A stretch of DNA of 64,000 bases from assembly GCA_964563135.1 (NCBI GenBank), contig CAZLWV010000011.1:16555-80554 (forward strand), written 5' to 3'. The position numbers and the translations under genes were made by a program. Under the pieces are notes generated by a model. The model did no database searches. It worked only from the letters and a program-made list of their open reading frames with translations, and had not been told where the DNA came from. Below, in pieces: positions 45,069-53,189 of the stretch (the first letter of the stretch is position 1; every line of letters begins with the position of its first letter). The DNA is from JAAYAY01 sp964563135. GTDB taxonomy: Bacteria; Planctomycetota; Planctomycetia; Pirellulales; Thermoguttaceae.

Positions 45069-46025
45069 CTACAAGCCGCGAATGCTTTCGATCTCGTAGA
45101 GGGGCGCAAAATTGGTGCCGTCCCCCGGCTGTTTGGCAATTCTGCCGCGAACTTCCACGAAGTCGCCTCGTTCGAAACCGGACAGTTTGCCCGATTCCTT
45201 GATGACAACACTGCCGCCGAAATCGTCCGATTCCCGATCGATGGGGATATAGCGGAGCTTCCAGCAGCGATCGGTCTCCAGGTACTCCAATTGTCCGCGA
45301 AGGCGGCTGTAATCGTCGGCTGAACCGTAGCGGCTGGAGTCGGGATCGTTGTCCACCCGACTCGGAATTCTCACGGCGGTTCCCGTCTCGGCCAGCGTTG
45401 CGGATGCCTGCTGGACGTGGTCGTTGCGCAGCGTTCCTGCCCCACGATCGGCAGGCGGCAAATCGTTGATGTCGACCGGAACACCCCGGGACGACATGGT
45501 TGCGGGGGACTGCGAACGGCCCGTATAGTCGTTCGACTGGCGGGCAATCGACTGGTCTCGCGGCCCCACAGTCTGAGTAACTCGGCGAGGTTCTGCCGGC
45601 GGTTCGGGGGAGACGGTTGCGGCGGCCGGTTCAGAGTCGGGGCGGGTTGTGGCCGCCAGCATCTCTTCTGGAGTCAGCTCGCGCCGTGCAGAGATTGGGA
45701 TCTCGACACGATCGCCACTTGAAAAGCCGGCGTCCTGCTTTGCTGGGGTGGCCGCATTGGCGGCCAGACGGGCAGAAGGCTGCGACTCGATGAGTTGGCC
45801 GCTCACCGTCGGCGGCGGTTGCACGCCGGTTCCAGAGCCTGGTGTCGAAGGACGTGGGTAGTAGGGATCGACAGCAGGCCGTCTTGTGATCTCGCCCGTT
45901 GCCGGAGGGGCAATCTTCGTCTGTCCATAGAACGGATCCATGGGCACCTGGGCATCGTGCCCCTGGCACCCGAGAATGGTCACCATGGAAAGAACGAGGA
46001 CGACCGGAATTCCTAGCCGGATCAT
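45069..46025 (-). CDS. Lipoprotein of unknown function
   Basis: A 318-residue exported lipoprotein: N-terminal MIRLGIPVVLVLSMVTILGC with lipobox ILGC, Cys20 being the lipidated residue. The middle (~25-215) is low complexity, rich in Pro, Thr, Ser and Gln, and probably disordered. The C-terminal ~95 residues look folded (YLETDRCWKLRYIPIDRESDDFGGSVVIKE, then FERGDFVEVRGRIAKQ...APLYEIESIRGL), a beta pattern resembling an OB-fold. A start-site motif AAGGAGT lies upstream of ATG 46025. The family is not recognised; an envelope anchor with a small binding domain is the most I can infer. Confidence 0.8.
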   Translation of the reverse strand: MIRLGIPVVLVLSMVTILGCQGHDAQVPMDPFYGQTKIAPPATGEITRRPAVDPYYPRPSTPGSGTGVQPPPTVSGQLIESQPSARLAANAATPAKQDAGFSSGDRVEIPISARRELTPEEMLAATTRPDSEPAAATVSPEPPAEPRRVTQTVGPRDQSIARQSNDYTGRSQSPATMSSRGVPVDINDLPPADRGAGTLRNDHVQQASATLAETGTAVRIPSRVDNDPDSSRYGSADDYSRLRGQLEYLETDRCWKLRYIPIDRESDDFGGSVVIKESGKLSGFERGDFVEVRGRIAKQPGDGTNFAPLYEIESIRGL

Positions 46026-46219
46026 CAGGGGGACTCCTTTCCGCCGCGATGATGATGGCACGCTGACCAAGATGCTGGCGATACAACGCCGTCTCGACTG
46101 GCCACCAGCAAATGATGGGCAAGATGATGCCTGATTTGCGGTCGTAGGTCCAGACCAATTTTCGCTTTAGGATCGATGGCCGAGGACCGCGACCCGATCG
46201 GACACCGCGTCACCGGCGA

Positions 46220-46651
46220 TCACTTGACTGCCACGGTGGCGTCCGTCAATCCCTCCGGTTGGGGTACGTAAGGGTTGCGGATCAACTTGGGAGCAAAGGC
46301 GGTCTTCGGTTTCTGCGGAGTTGCCTTGGCCGGCTGGGGGACAAACTGATTGTGGATGATTTCCGGAACTGGCTGGGCCATTTCGGGGGTCGTGATATAG
46401 GGAGGATAGGCCCACGGACCGTAACCGTAGGTGCGGGGAACCGGCATCTCGTAATAAACAGGGGGGTGAAGAGCAAAATAGGGTGGTAGCCGAACGGCAC
46501 CCACGCGGTAGAGATCGGTGAGATCGGCCGGGTAAGGGCTGCTCCAGACGAAGGAGCCACACCCGAAGTCACCTGCGGAAGCACTGGTCGCCAGGAGAGC
46601 GACGGCAAGGACTGCCAGGATGGAAGCCGGGATACCAAGTTGTCGTACCAT
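46220..46651 (-). CDS. Small secreted Pro/Tyr-rich protein
   Basis: A 143-residue protein with a clear signal peptide (ASILAVLAVALLATSASA, cleavage near residue 26). The mature part contains a motif shared by small planctomycete secreted proteins: YRVGAVRLPPYFALHPPVYYEMPVPRTYGYGPWAYPP. A Gln/Pro/Lys-rich tail has two related segments (HNQFVPQPAK and RNPYVPQPEG). No enzymatic motif is present. It may be a surface or cell-wall-associated component. It lies upstream of the 318-residue lipoprotein on the same strand with a 194-bp gap. Confidence 0.8.
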   Translation of the reverse strand: MVRQLGIPASILAVLAVALLATSASAGDFGCGSFVWSSPYPADLTDLYRVGAVRLPPYFALHPPVYYEMPVPRTYGYGPWAYPPYITTPEMAQPVPEIIHNQFVPQPAKATPQKPKTAFAPKLIRNPYVPQPEGLTDATVAVK

Positions 46652-46763
46652 GGAAGCTGCTCCGGAAACTGTTTCTCTGAAAGGGATTCCCGTTCTTGCA
46701 GAATCCCTTCTTCCAGCCTAATCGAAACAGTTGGAACAGCAACACAAAAAGAGAGACCCTCTC

Positions 46764-47006
46764 CTAAGGGCCGTCCTTGAGAAACTCCACTTTCGGTTTG
46801 GGGCTGGTCGAGGCCGGACTGCCCTCGTCCCAGTAAATCGGCTCTGGGAGGGGGTACTTCTCGCCGGCGCCCGGTAACTGCCCGGTCTCAGTCAGGACCT
46901 CCCCAAGGTCCTCCTCGGCCAGACCGGCGGAACAGCCCGGGAGTGTTGCTGCCACCGCAACGAGCCATGCACCGAGAATGATGACCAACAACCGTGGTGT
47001 TGACAT
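46764..47006 (-). CDS. Small lipoprotein
   Basis: An 80-residue exported lipoprotein: MSTPRLLVIILGAWLVAVAATLPGC with lipobox LPGC (Cys25). The short mature part (EEDLGEVLTETGQLPGAGEKYPLPEPIYWDEGS) is acidic and Pro-rich. The motif GELxTExxxxPGAxExYPLPE appears in other small planctomycete lipoproteins to my recollection, but no function is known. ATG 47006 gives the proper signal peptide; an upstream in-frame extension is not needed. Confidence 0.75.
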   Translation of the reverse strand: MSTPRLLVIILGAWLVAVAATLPGCSAGLAEEDLGEVLTETGQLPGAGEKYPLPEPIYWDEGSPASTSPKPKVEFLKDGP

Positions 47007-47325
47007 GAATGACAGTCCCTTTCCCAATGACACCGAAACACACCCGCAACACACAATACCCAAGCCAGAATGGGCCAGAATCGCAGTTGTCTATTGTAAC
47101 CCGAGAAGGTAGCCGGCGGGGAGGTGTTCCTGTTTCACGTGCCGTTTTCCGTGTCCTGACTACCCGACGAGGGGGGGCTGGGCTGCTCGCCAGTCATGTC
47201 ATTGGGTCGCTGGCCTCGCCGCTGCGTTTCGGGGTCGCATGGATTGACCGGGAGCAGGTTCGGAGGGCAGACTTGCTGGGGTGCCGGTGTGCTGACAGAA
47301 TCTGGGCAATTTTCTCAAGCGTGCT
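47007..47325. other. Intergenic region between divergent genes
   Basis: These 319 bp separate the small lipoprotein gene (minus) and queG (plus), and should hold both promoters. No strong promoter match, hairpin or coding frame is visible. Confidence 0.3.
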
Positions 47326-48471
47326 ATGTCGGACCATGAACTCACGGAGGCGTTACGATCCGAGGCAATCCGGCTGGGGTTCTGCCATGTGGGGGTGTGC
47401 GGCGCCGTCGAACCCCCCGGATACCCGCGGTTGCGGAATTGGCTTGAGGCGGGATATGCCGGTCAGATGCACTATCTGGCCGACCGGTTGGAGAACTATC
47501 GTCATCCTGGTCACGTTCTGGACGGGGCCAGGAGTCTCATGGTTCTGGCCACGGATTACCACAATGTGGAACCGCAAGGCGTTCTGGGCGGACACGGCCG
47601 GATCGCCCGATACGCGTGGGGGCTCGATTATCACGACGTGTTGCGCGAGCGATTGAAGCACCTGGTCGACCTGCATCGGAGCTTGGATCCGGCGAATCAG
47701 GTTCGAGGAGTCGTGGATACCGCTCCTCTCATGGAGCGGGAGTTTGCGGTGCTGGCCGGATTGGGCTGGATCGGCAAGAACACGCTGCTGCTCACGCGGG
47801 AGCACGGAAGCTGGTTGTTTCTCTCGGTTCTCCTGACGACGGCGGTGCTTGAGGCCGATGAGCCTTTTCGGGCCAATCACTGCGGCGCGTGCCGAGCCTG
47901 CATCGATGCGTGTCCGACCGGAGCCCTGGTGGAGCCGTTCGTGCTGGATGCCCGTCGGTGCATCAGTTACCTGACCATCGAGCTTCGCGATCTGGCATCG
48001 ATGGACCTCCGGGAAGCTGCGGGCCAGTGGCTGTTCGGATGCGATGTGTGCCAGGATGTCTGTCCGTGGAACCGGCGGAAAGGCCACACGCCCCCTGCCG
48101 GCCAGGCCCAGCGAGAGTTTCTGCCCTTTGCAGGTGAGACCTCCCTGGATCTGATCGGCCTGTTCCGTCTGGACGACGAGCGATTTCGGACGCGGTTTCG
48201 CCGGACGCCGCTGTGGCGTGCGAAGCGGCGAGGGCTGCTGCGCAACGCGGCCCTGATCCTTGGGGCTCGTCGTTTTCCCGGGGCGGTGAAGACCCTCATA
48301 GGCGGTCTATGCGACCAGGAGCCGCTTGTACGAGGCGCGTGCGCTTGGGCGCTTGGCCGAATTCCCGACACGTCGAGCGCCCATGCGCTCAGGGAGCGAC
48401 TGAGAATCGAAGGCGACGCCGGAGTACGCGGGGAAATCTGTCGGGCGATTGACTTCCTGGAGAGGCAATGA
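47326..48471 (+). CDS. queG: Epoxyqueuosine reductase
   Basis: A 381-residue cytoplasmic, cobalamin- and Fe-S-dependent enzyme that reduces epoxyqueuosine to queuosine in the anticodon of tRNA (Asp, Asn, His, Tyr). The N-terminal cobalamin-binding part includes YHDVLRERLKHL and the VVDTAPLMEREFAVLAGLGWIGKNTLLL signature with the catalytic Asp. Two 4Fe-4S motifs follow: CGACRACIDACPTGAL (~186-201) and CDVCQDVCPWN (~242-252). The C-terminal ~70 residues form HEAT-like helices (PLVRGACAWALGRI), as in longer QueG forms. The length is normal. Other queuosine genes are not in the window. Confidence 0.96.
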   Translation: MSDHELTEALRSEAIRLGFCHVGVCGAVEPPGYPRLRNWLEAGYAGQMHYLADRLENYRHPGHVLDGARSLMVLATDYHNVEPQGVLGGHGRIARYAWGLDYHDVLRERLKHLVDLHRSLDPANQVRGVVDTAPLMEREFAVLAGLGWIGKNTLLLTREHGSWLFLSVLLTTAVLEADEPFRANHCGACRACIDACPTGALVEPFVLDARRCISYLTIELRDLASMDLREAAGQWLFGCDVCQDVCPWNRRKGHTPPAGQAQREFLPFAGETSLDLIGLFRLDDERFRTRFRRTPLWRAKRRGLLRNAALILGARRFPGAVKTLIGGLCDQEPLVRGACAWALGRIPDTSSAHALRERLRIEGDAGVRGEICRAIDFLERQ

Positions 48472-49083
48472 ATCTTCTCGTCACGAGGATCGGGAAGTGC
48501 CCCACAAAGCCCATCGGCTGCGCACAGGCGTGGCGGACCGGCAAAAAAACGGCCGTATCCAGCTCCCGGGGTCGCAGAATACGGCCAGCATATCTCGCCC
48601 TCGGGCGCTCAAATGCAGAGTGCGTTTGTGGTCAGCGCCCGCGGGGGGAGGAGACAGCTACCTATAGTCTACTGTTGAACCTGAGAATGTCTATCCCCCG
48701 GCCGTAGGGACATCAAAGGAGCGCCAGTCGCCAGGTCGTCGTCTCGACAAAGCGACCAGGTGCGGTCCGGTTTCTGTGCGTTCGTCGGCGAGTTGCCGGC
48801 CGGGGCACGTTGTCCAGAAGCGGCATCATCATCTGACGGGTCTCGTTGATGGAAGGCAACAAGGAAGACTGCTCAGGGGGCGACAAATCGCGGCCTTTGC
48901 GCCCCCGCCGTGGTGGGGGCTGGAATAATCCTCACGACCCTGGTGAGCGTACGACGATACAAGAGATAGTTTCCAACTATATTTGCCGTCGGTCGGCCGG
49001 GAAACCATGTCGTATACTTGAGGGGTAGGTTCGTGTGAACCGCTGGTTGCAGCATTCGGCCCCTGGGGCAGGAGACGCATGCG
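48472..49083. other. Intergenic region with tandem hairpins
   Basis: These 612 bp lie between queG and the HD-GYP gene, both plus strand. They contain the paired hairpins at 48543-48641 and a GC hairpin at about 48899-48920 (GCCCCC/GGGGGC). A -10-like TATACT at 49013-49018 could serve the HD-GYP gene, but no -35 box is well placed. No convincing coding frame on either strand. Confidence 0.4.
48543..48641 (-). ncRNA. Possible structured small RNA ending in a terminator
   Basis: Read on the minus strand, a stem CGGGCGCT/AGCGCCCG with an inner, near-perfect CAAA/TTTG stem (48602-48641) is followed by GGCCGTAT/ATACGGCC (48551-48586). TTTTTTT (48549-48543) follows directly. This is the form of a short RNA with an intrinsic terminator. 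No minus-strand gene ends here. On the plus strand the same hairpins would sit in the queG 3' region, and the inner stem would pair slightly better through a G-U, but no U-run follows on that strand. No known RNA family was recognised. Confidence 0.4.
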
Positions 49084-50064
49084 GTGGCGCAAGTCACGAG
49101 TTCAGGTAGTCCCTCTGCGCGGGACGATCGATCGGGGTTCCTCCCGATCGGCGTCGATACGCTCACCGCATCGACCGAGTTGCCGTTTGACCTCTACATG
49201 CGCATCGATCCGGCGGCATCGCCGGTGCTGTTTCGAGAGCGCCGGCTGGCCATGGACTCGAGCGATTTCGTGCGGTTGTCCGAACAGGGCACGACGACAC
49301 TCTACATCCGCGTCGCCGACCATATCGCCTACCGGAACTACCTGATCGAAACGGTGCTTCACAATCAGAACGTGCCGGGCCCGCGGCGATTTCACGTCCT
49401 CAAGATTGCCAACCGGGCAATCTTCCAGTCGGCTCTGGGAAACCGGAACCCGGATAAACTGGTCAACTTCGCCGCCGAATACGGGGATGAACTGGCCGAC
49501 ATCATCTGTGACGAGAATCTGGCTGTCGGTGAGATGCTTGGCCTGATGGAGCACGATTACTACACCTACACTCATGCCACAAACGTCTGCGTGCTGACGC
49601 TGCTGGTGGCCCGCGAACTTGGGTTGGGCGTGTCGGATGGCATCGTCGCTCTGGCGTCCGGCGCGGTGATTCACGATATCGGCAAGCGCCAAATTGCGCC
49701 GGCCCTGTTGAACGAGTCGAAACCGCTTTCCTCCGAGCAGTGGGAGACGATACAGCAGCACCCCAAACTCGGTTTCGTGGAGTTGTGCGACCGGCATGAC
49801 CTGATCTGGGGGCAGTTGATGATGGTCTATCAACACCACGAGCGTTGGGACGGCCGGGGCTATCCAGTCGGTTTCGCAGCCGATGAGATTCACCCCTGGG
49901 CGAGGATCTGCGCGGTAGCCGACGTTTATGACGCCATGGCATCCGCTCGCCCGTACCGCCCCGCGCTGCCGATGACCAAGGTCTGGGAGGTGCTGGATGG
50001 CGGGTGCGGCCGCGAGTTCGACACGGACTTCGTGAGAGCCTTGAGATCGGTGGTGAAAGAATGA
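49084..50064 (+). CDS. HD-GYP domain protein (probable cyclic di-GMP phosphodiesterase)
   Basis: A 326-residue protein. The start is GTG 49084, with GGCAGGAGA upstream. Residues ~30-140 form an N-terminal domain of unknown type (PFDLYMRIDPAASPVLFRER...LYIRVADHIAYRNYL). The HD-GYP domain at ~145-325 has the metal ligands HATNVC (in TYTHATNV), HDIGK (~197), HPKLG and HHERWDGRGYPVG with the GYP motif at ~258-262. It hydrolyses cyclic di-GMP in the cytoplasm. The stop overlaps the start of the PilZ gene by 4 bp (ATGA), so enzyme and receptor are translationally coupled. Confidence 0.92.
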   Translation: MAQVTSSGSPSARDDRSGFLPIGVDTLTASTELPFDLYMRIDPAASPVLFRERRLAMDSSDFVRLSEQGTTTLYIRVADHIAYRNYLIETVLHNQNVPGPRRFHVLKIANRAIFQSALGNRNPDKLVNFAAEYGDELADIICDENLAVGEMLGLMEHDYYTYTHATNVCVLTLLVARELGLGVSDGIVALASGAVIHDIGKRQIAPALLNESKPLSSEQWETIQQHPKLGFVELCDRHDLIWGQLMMVYQHHERWDGRGYPVGFAADEIHPWARICAVADVYDAMASARPYRPALPMTKVWEVLDGGCGREFDTDFVRALRSVVKE

Positions 50065-50501
50065 CACTCTCGGAAGTGATCAGACGGGCGTCGTGCGAAA
50101 TCGAGGTTCCCGAGGACCATGGGCCGGAGAATCGCAGTTCGGCGCGGCTCATCGACCTGGACAAAGACAAGCGGCGATTTCCCCGCTATCCGTGCCAGAT
50201 GGATGCGATTCTCCAGTACCAGGACGGGCTGCCGGCGCTGCGGCGCAGCCGGCAATGGTCGCGAATCATGGTCCAGAACATATCGCGGTGCGGAATGGGG
50301 TTCTTGCATAGCGAGCCGATGTATCCCACCGAACGGGCGCTGATTGTCTTCCCTCAAGGAATCCAGCGAGTCTTTGTTACGCAACGCTGCCGCCGAATCG
50401 GTCCCCGCTGCTTCAGTATCGGAGGCGAGTTCGTCGAACTGCTCGACAACCCGACCATGGAAGGGATGCGAGGACCAGCCGGCAGCACGCGCCCGGGTTG
50501 A
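50061..50501 (+). CDS. PilZ domain protein
   Basis: A 146-residue protein starting within the last codons of the HD-GYP gene. The PilZ domain at ~37-130 shows the Arg motif KRRFPRYPCQMDA and QNISRCGMGFLH, which matches the D/NxSxxG c-di-GMP-binding motif (NISRCG). It is therefore a likely c-di-GMP receptor. There is no effector domain, so it would act through a partner, for example pili or secretion machinery such as the GspF operon elsewhere in the window (inference). It ends 41 bp from the convergent transporter gene. Confidence 0.9.
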   Translation: MTLSEVIRRASCEIEVPEDHGPENRSSARLIDLDKDKRRFPRYPCQMDAILQYQDGLPALRRSRQWSRIMVQNISRCGMGFLHSEPMYPTERALIVFPQGIQRVFVTQRCRRIGPRCFSIGGEFVELLDNPTMEGMRGPAGSTRPG

Positions 50502-50542
50502 GACCGGAATACCGCAGATCCGGGAATTCGGAGTCCGGCGAT

Positions 50543-52726
50543 TCAGGTTTCTCCGCCGTCCGCTTGTCGGTCCGACTCGCCGGCGTCGACACCCTCGTGC
50601 ATCCAGTATCGCAGCAGCGGAGAGATTGCCAGGCAGAGGATCCCCGAGGCAACCGCGCTGATGGCAATCTTGCCGAACACGTCGCCGTAAACGCCGACGG
50701 TCTGGAGCGGAATGGGGACCACGGTTGCTTCGGCGTTGCCCCCGTGCGACACGCCTGTGAACTGGGCGATGATGGCCGCCAGGAATTGGGAGAAGGCCGT
50801 CGCCAGGAACCAGCCTCCCATAACGGTGCTCACGAGGCGTCTGGGCGAAAGCTTCGTGACCATCGAGAGGCCGACAGGCGATAGGCATAGCTCTCCGGTC
50901 GTGTGGAGCAGGTAGCCGAGGAACAGCCATTCCAGAGCGACCATGCCGCGAGAATCTGCCGCCTGGGCTCCGTACCAGAAGGCCGCGAAGCCGAGGCCGA
51001 GTTGAATCAGGCCCAGTGCGAACTTCACCGGCGTGCTGGGTTCGAGCCCGAACCGGTCCAGCATCGCCCAGAGGGTCGTAAACACCAGCCCGAAGATGAT
51101 GATGTAGATGGCGTTGACGGACTGGTAGAGAGAGGCGGGGACTTCTGAACCACCGATCCCCATGCCGAGGTTCTCTTCAACGACAAGCCATTGGACGCTG
51201 TCCAGCTCGGACGATGCGTTTTCCTTTCTCGCCGCCTCTCTCAGGTACGTCAACCCCGTCATGGTGAGTTGATCCATCCGGGAGATCTCTGCGACGAGCT
51301 TATCGATCTCATCCGGCTTCAGCTTGGCCTTCTCCTTCTCTTCACTTCGTATGGCTTGTTCAATCTGGGCCTGCATTGCAGCCGAGCCGTTCTTGTGCCC
51401 GAGTTGTTCCTGGCTGAGCAACGGCAGCGATTGCAGCCGTTCTTCCGAGGAAGCCGGGCGTACCCGAAACTCGATGGTTTGCCCGACGTCGGCCTCGGTG
51501 ACAAGCCTCGCCTCGCTGACACGGTCGACATTGCGGTCGGTGAAATTGTTCAAGGAACTGCCCGCCTGCTCGAAAAACGACCAGAACAGCATGGAGAAGA
51601 AGGTAAGAATCAGCACGACAAACATTCGCTCCCGCGGGATTCGAGACAGCGTGAACGTCTCAAAGAAGAGATAGGCAAACGCCGCCAGCCCGGAGAGAAC
51701 GAGCACCAATCCGGCCGGGCGGCTGGCCTCCTGCAGGAGAACGGCAACCACGGTCATCGCACCGCCACCCTCCTGGAGCTGTTCGATTGTCGAATCGGGA
51801 ATCAGTGAGAAGGGCTTGTGGCCGGAGGTGACCAGTGCGAAACCGGAAACGAGAAAAGTAAACAGAACAACTGCCAGGATCGTGCCGCCATAAACGGCCC
51901 ACTCGGCGCTGATCGGACCGAAAACCGGACGTCGAAGCCGGTCGGCATCCGGAGGGCCGCCTGCCTCTTTCGGCAGGCCGCCGCGGCTGAGCGCGAATAG
52001 AGCGATCACGCCTGCCACAAGCAATGCGGCGGCCACGAACATGTTGATTGCGATCGCAAAGGCGCTGTCCGGACGGAAGCAGAACAGCCCCACCGACGCG
52101 GCGATGGCACCCGCGGCGATCAGCACTTGGGTGAGCAGGGTGGGAGCGACGAAAACCGCCACGCCAATCAGCATGCCGATGGCCGCCAGACCGAATCCGT
52201 AACGCCAATCGTAGGTCTCACCGATGTAGCCGCAGAGCAGCGGCGACATGGCGGCGCCAAGATTGATTCCCATGTAGAAGATCGTGAAACCACCGTCGCG
52301 TCTGTGGCTCCCTGCTGGATAGAGCGAGCCCACAATGCTGGAGATGTTCGGTTTGAAGAACCCGTTCCCGCAGATCAGCAGCCCGAGCCCCGTAAACAGC
52401 CCCAGACTGCTCCGGGAAGTCAACATCATCTGGCCTGCGGCCATGAGAAGGCCGCCGAGCACTACGGCCCGTCGGGCTCCCAGCAGCCGATCTGCCAGCA
52501 TGCCGCCAAAAAAGGGCGTCATGTAAACCAGCGCGGTATAGGCTCCATAGACGACGTAGGCATCGGTGTCCCCGTAGCCCATGAAGCCCTTGATCAAGTA
52601 CAGCACGAGCAGAGCCCGCATGCCGTAAAAGGAGAATCGTTCCCACATCTCGGCAAAAAACAGGGTGAACAGGCCCGCGGGATGCCCAAATACGGTAGGC
52701 GACGCTTCTTGTTGCGCTGTGCTCAT
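50543..52726 (-). CDS. POT-family (PTR2) proton-coupled peptide transporter with cytoplasmic insertion
   Basis: A 727-residue inner-membrane transporter that imports di- and tripeptides with protons. The family motif EMWERFSFYGMRALLVLYL (26-44) is intact, and FFKPNISSIVGSLY and FTIFYMGINLGA mark helices 4-5. The protein is longer than the usual ~450-500 residues. Additional helices lie in the middle, and a hydrophilic insertion of about 130 residues (~410-545; LTEADVGQTIEFRVRPASSEER... to SSELDSVQW) separates the last block of membrane helices. The insertion resembles a helical cytoplasmic or periplasmic domain of unknown role. It is divergently placed from the dipeptidyl-peptidase IV gene, which fits peptide use. 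Confidence 0.9.
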   Translation of the reverse strand: MSTAQQEASPTVFGHPAGLFTLFFAEMWERFSFYGMRALLVLYLIKGFMGYGDTDAYVVYGAYTALVYMTPFFGGMLADRLLGARRAVVLGGLLMAAGQMMLTSRSSLGLFTGLGLLICGNGFFKPNISSIVGSLYPAGSHRRDGGFTIFYMGINLGAAMSPLLCGYIGETYDWRYGFGLAAIGMLIGVAVFVAPTLLTQVLIAAGAIAASVGLFCFRPDSAFAIAINMFVAAALLVAGVIALFALSRGGLPKEAGGPPDADRLRRPVFGPISAEWAVYGGTILAVVLFTFLVSGFALVTSGHKPFSLIPDSTIEQLQEGGGAMTVVAVLLQEASRPAGLVLVLSGLAAFAYLFFETFTLSRIPRERMFVVLILTFFSMLFWSFFEQAGSSLNNFTDRNVDRVSEARLVTEADVGQTIEFRVRPASSEERLQSLPLLSQEQLGHKNGSAAMQAQIEQAIRSEEKEKAKLKPDEIDKLVAEISRMDQLTMTGLTYLREAARKENASSELDSVQWLVVEENLGMGIGGSEVPASLYQSVNAIYIIIFGLVFTTLWAMLDRFGLEPSTPVKFALGLIQLGLGFAAFWYGAQAADSRGMVALEWLFLGYLLHTTGELCLSPVGLSMVTKLSPRRLVSTVMGGWFLATAFSQFLAAIIAQFTGVSHGGNAEATVVPIPLQTVGVYGDVFGKIAISAVASGILCLAISPLLRYWMHEGVDAGESDRQADGGET

Positions 52727-53189
52727 TCAGCCACCGAAAGAACCTGGTTGATGGAAACGTTCGTTTCGCACGCCGGGGGCAGCCGCAAAGCCCTCAGCTC
52801 CAAAGGCTTGTGACAGACAAGTTGCCCCATTCTAGGGGGCCCCTTCGGCGACTGTCAACGCCAACCTCTCCGGGAGCTGCGCCCGAATCCTCGTCCGCCG
52901 GAGGTTCGAGGGGGGCCCCAGGCTTGAGGAACTCGGGCAGGACGGCGGTCTGGTCAGCCGCCACGTTCGGCTCCACCTTGCCGGTCACGAGGCCCTGCCG
53001 ACTGGCCTCGATCGGACCGGCGCAGCCACGGGGCGGCCAAATTCCACGGCGCCTGGCGGGATGCGTTCCGGCCTCGCGATTCGTGAATCCGTTGGATGCG
53101 TCAACTAGAATAGAACCACAACCGGCGTGAATGACAGCCCTCGGGCAGTGCGCGGAGGAACGCCTTTCAGACTGGAGAGAACCACGAGA
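52727..53189. other. Intergenic region between divergent POT and DPP-IV genes
   Basis: These 463 bp should hold both promoters. On the minus strand a GTG-started frame of 64 codons (52794-52988, product VTGKVEPNVAADQTAVLPEF...) has somewhat protein-like composition but no recognisable domain, and I do not call it a gene. No strong hairpin or promoter was found. Confidence 0.3.

Noticed and set aside
48829..49092. 87-codon minus-strand open frame near the hairpins
   Set aside because: No domain and no ribosome site; not needed to explain the terminator.
52794..52988. 64-codon GTG-started minus-strand frame upstream of the POT gene
   Set aside because: Composition is partly protein-like but there is no domain, no clear ribosome site and no independent support.
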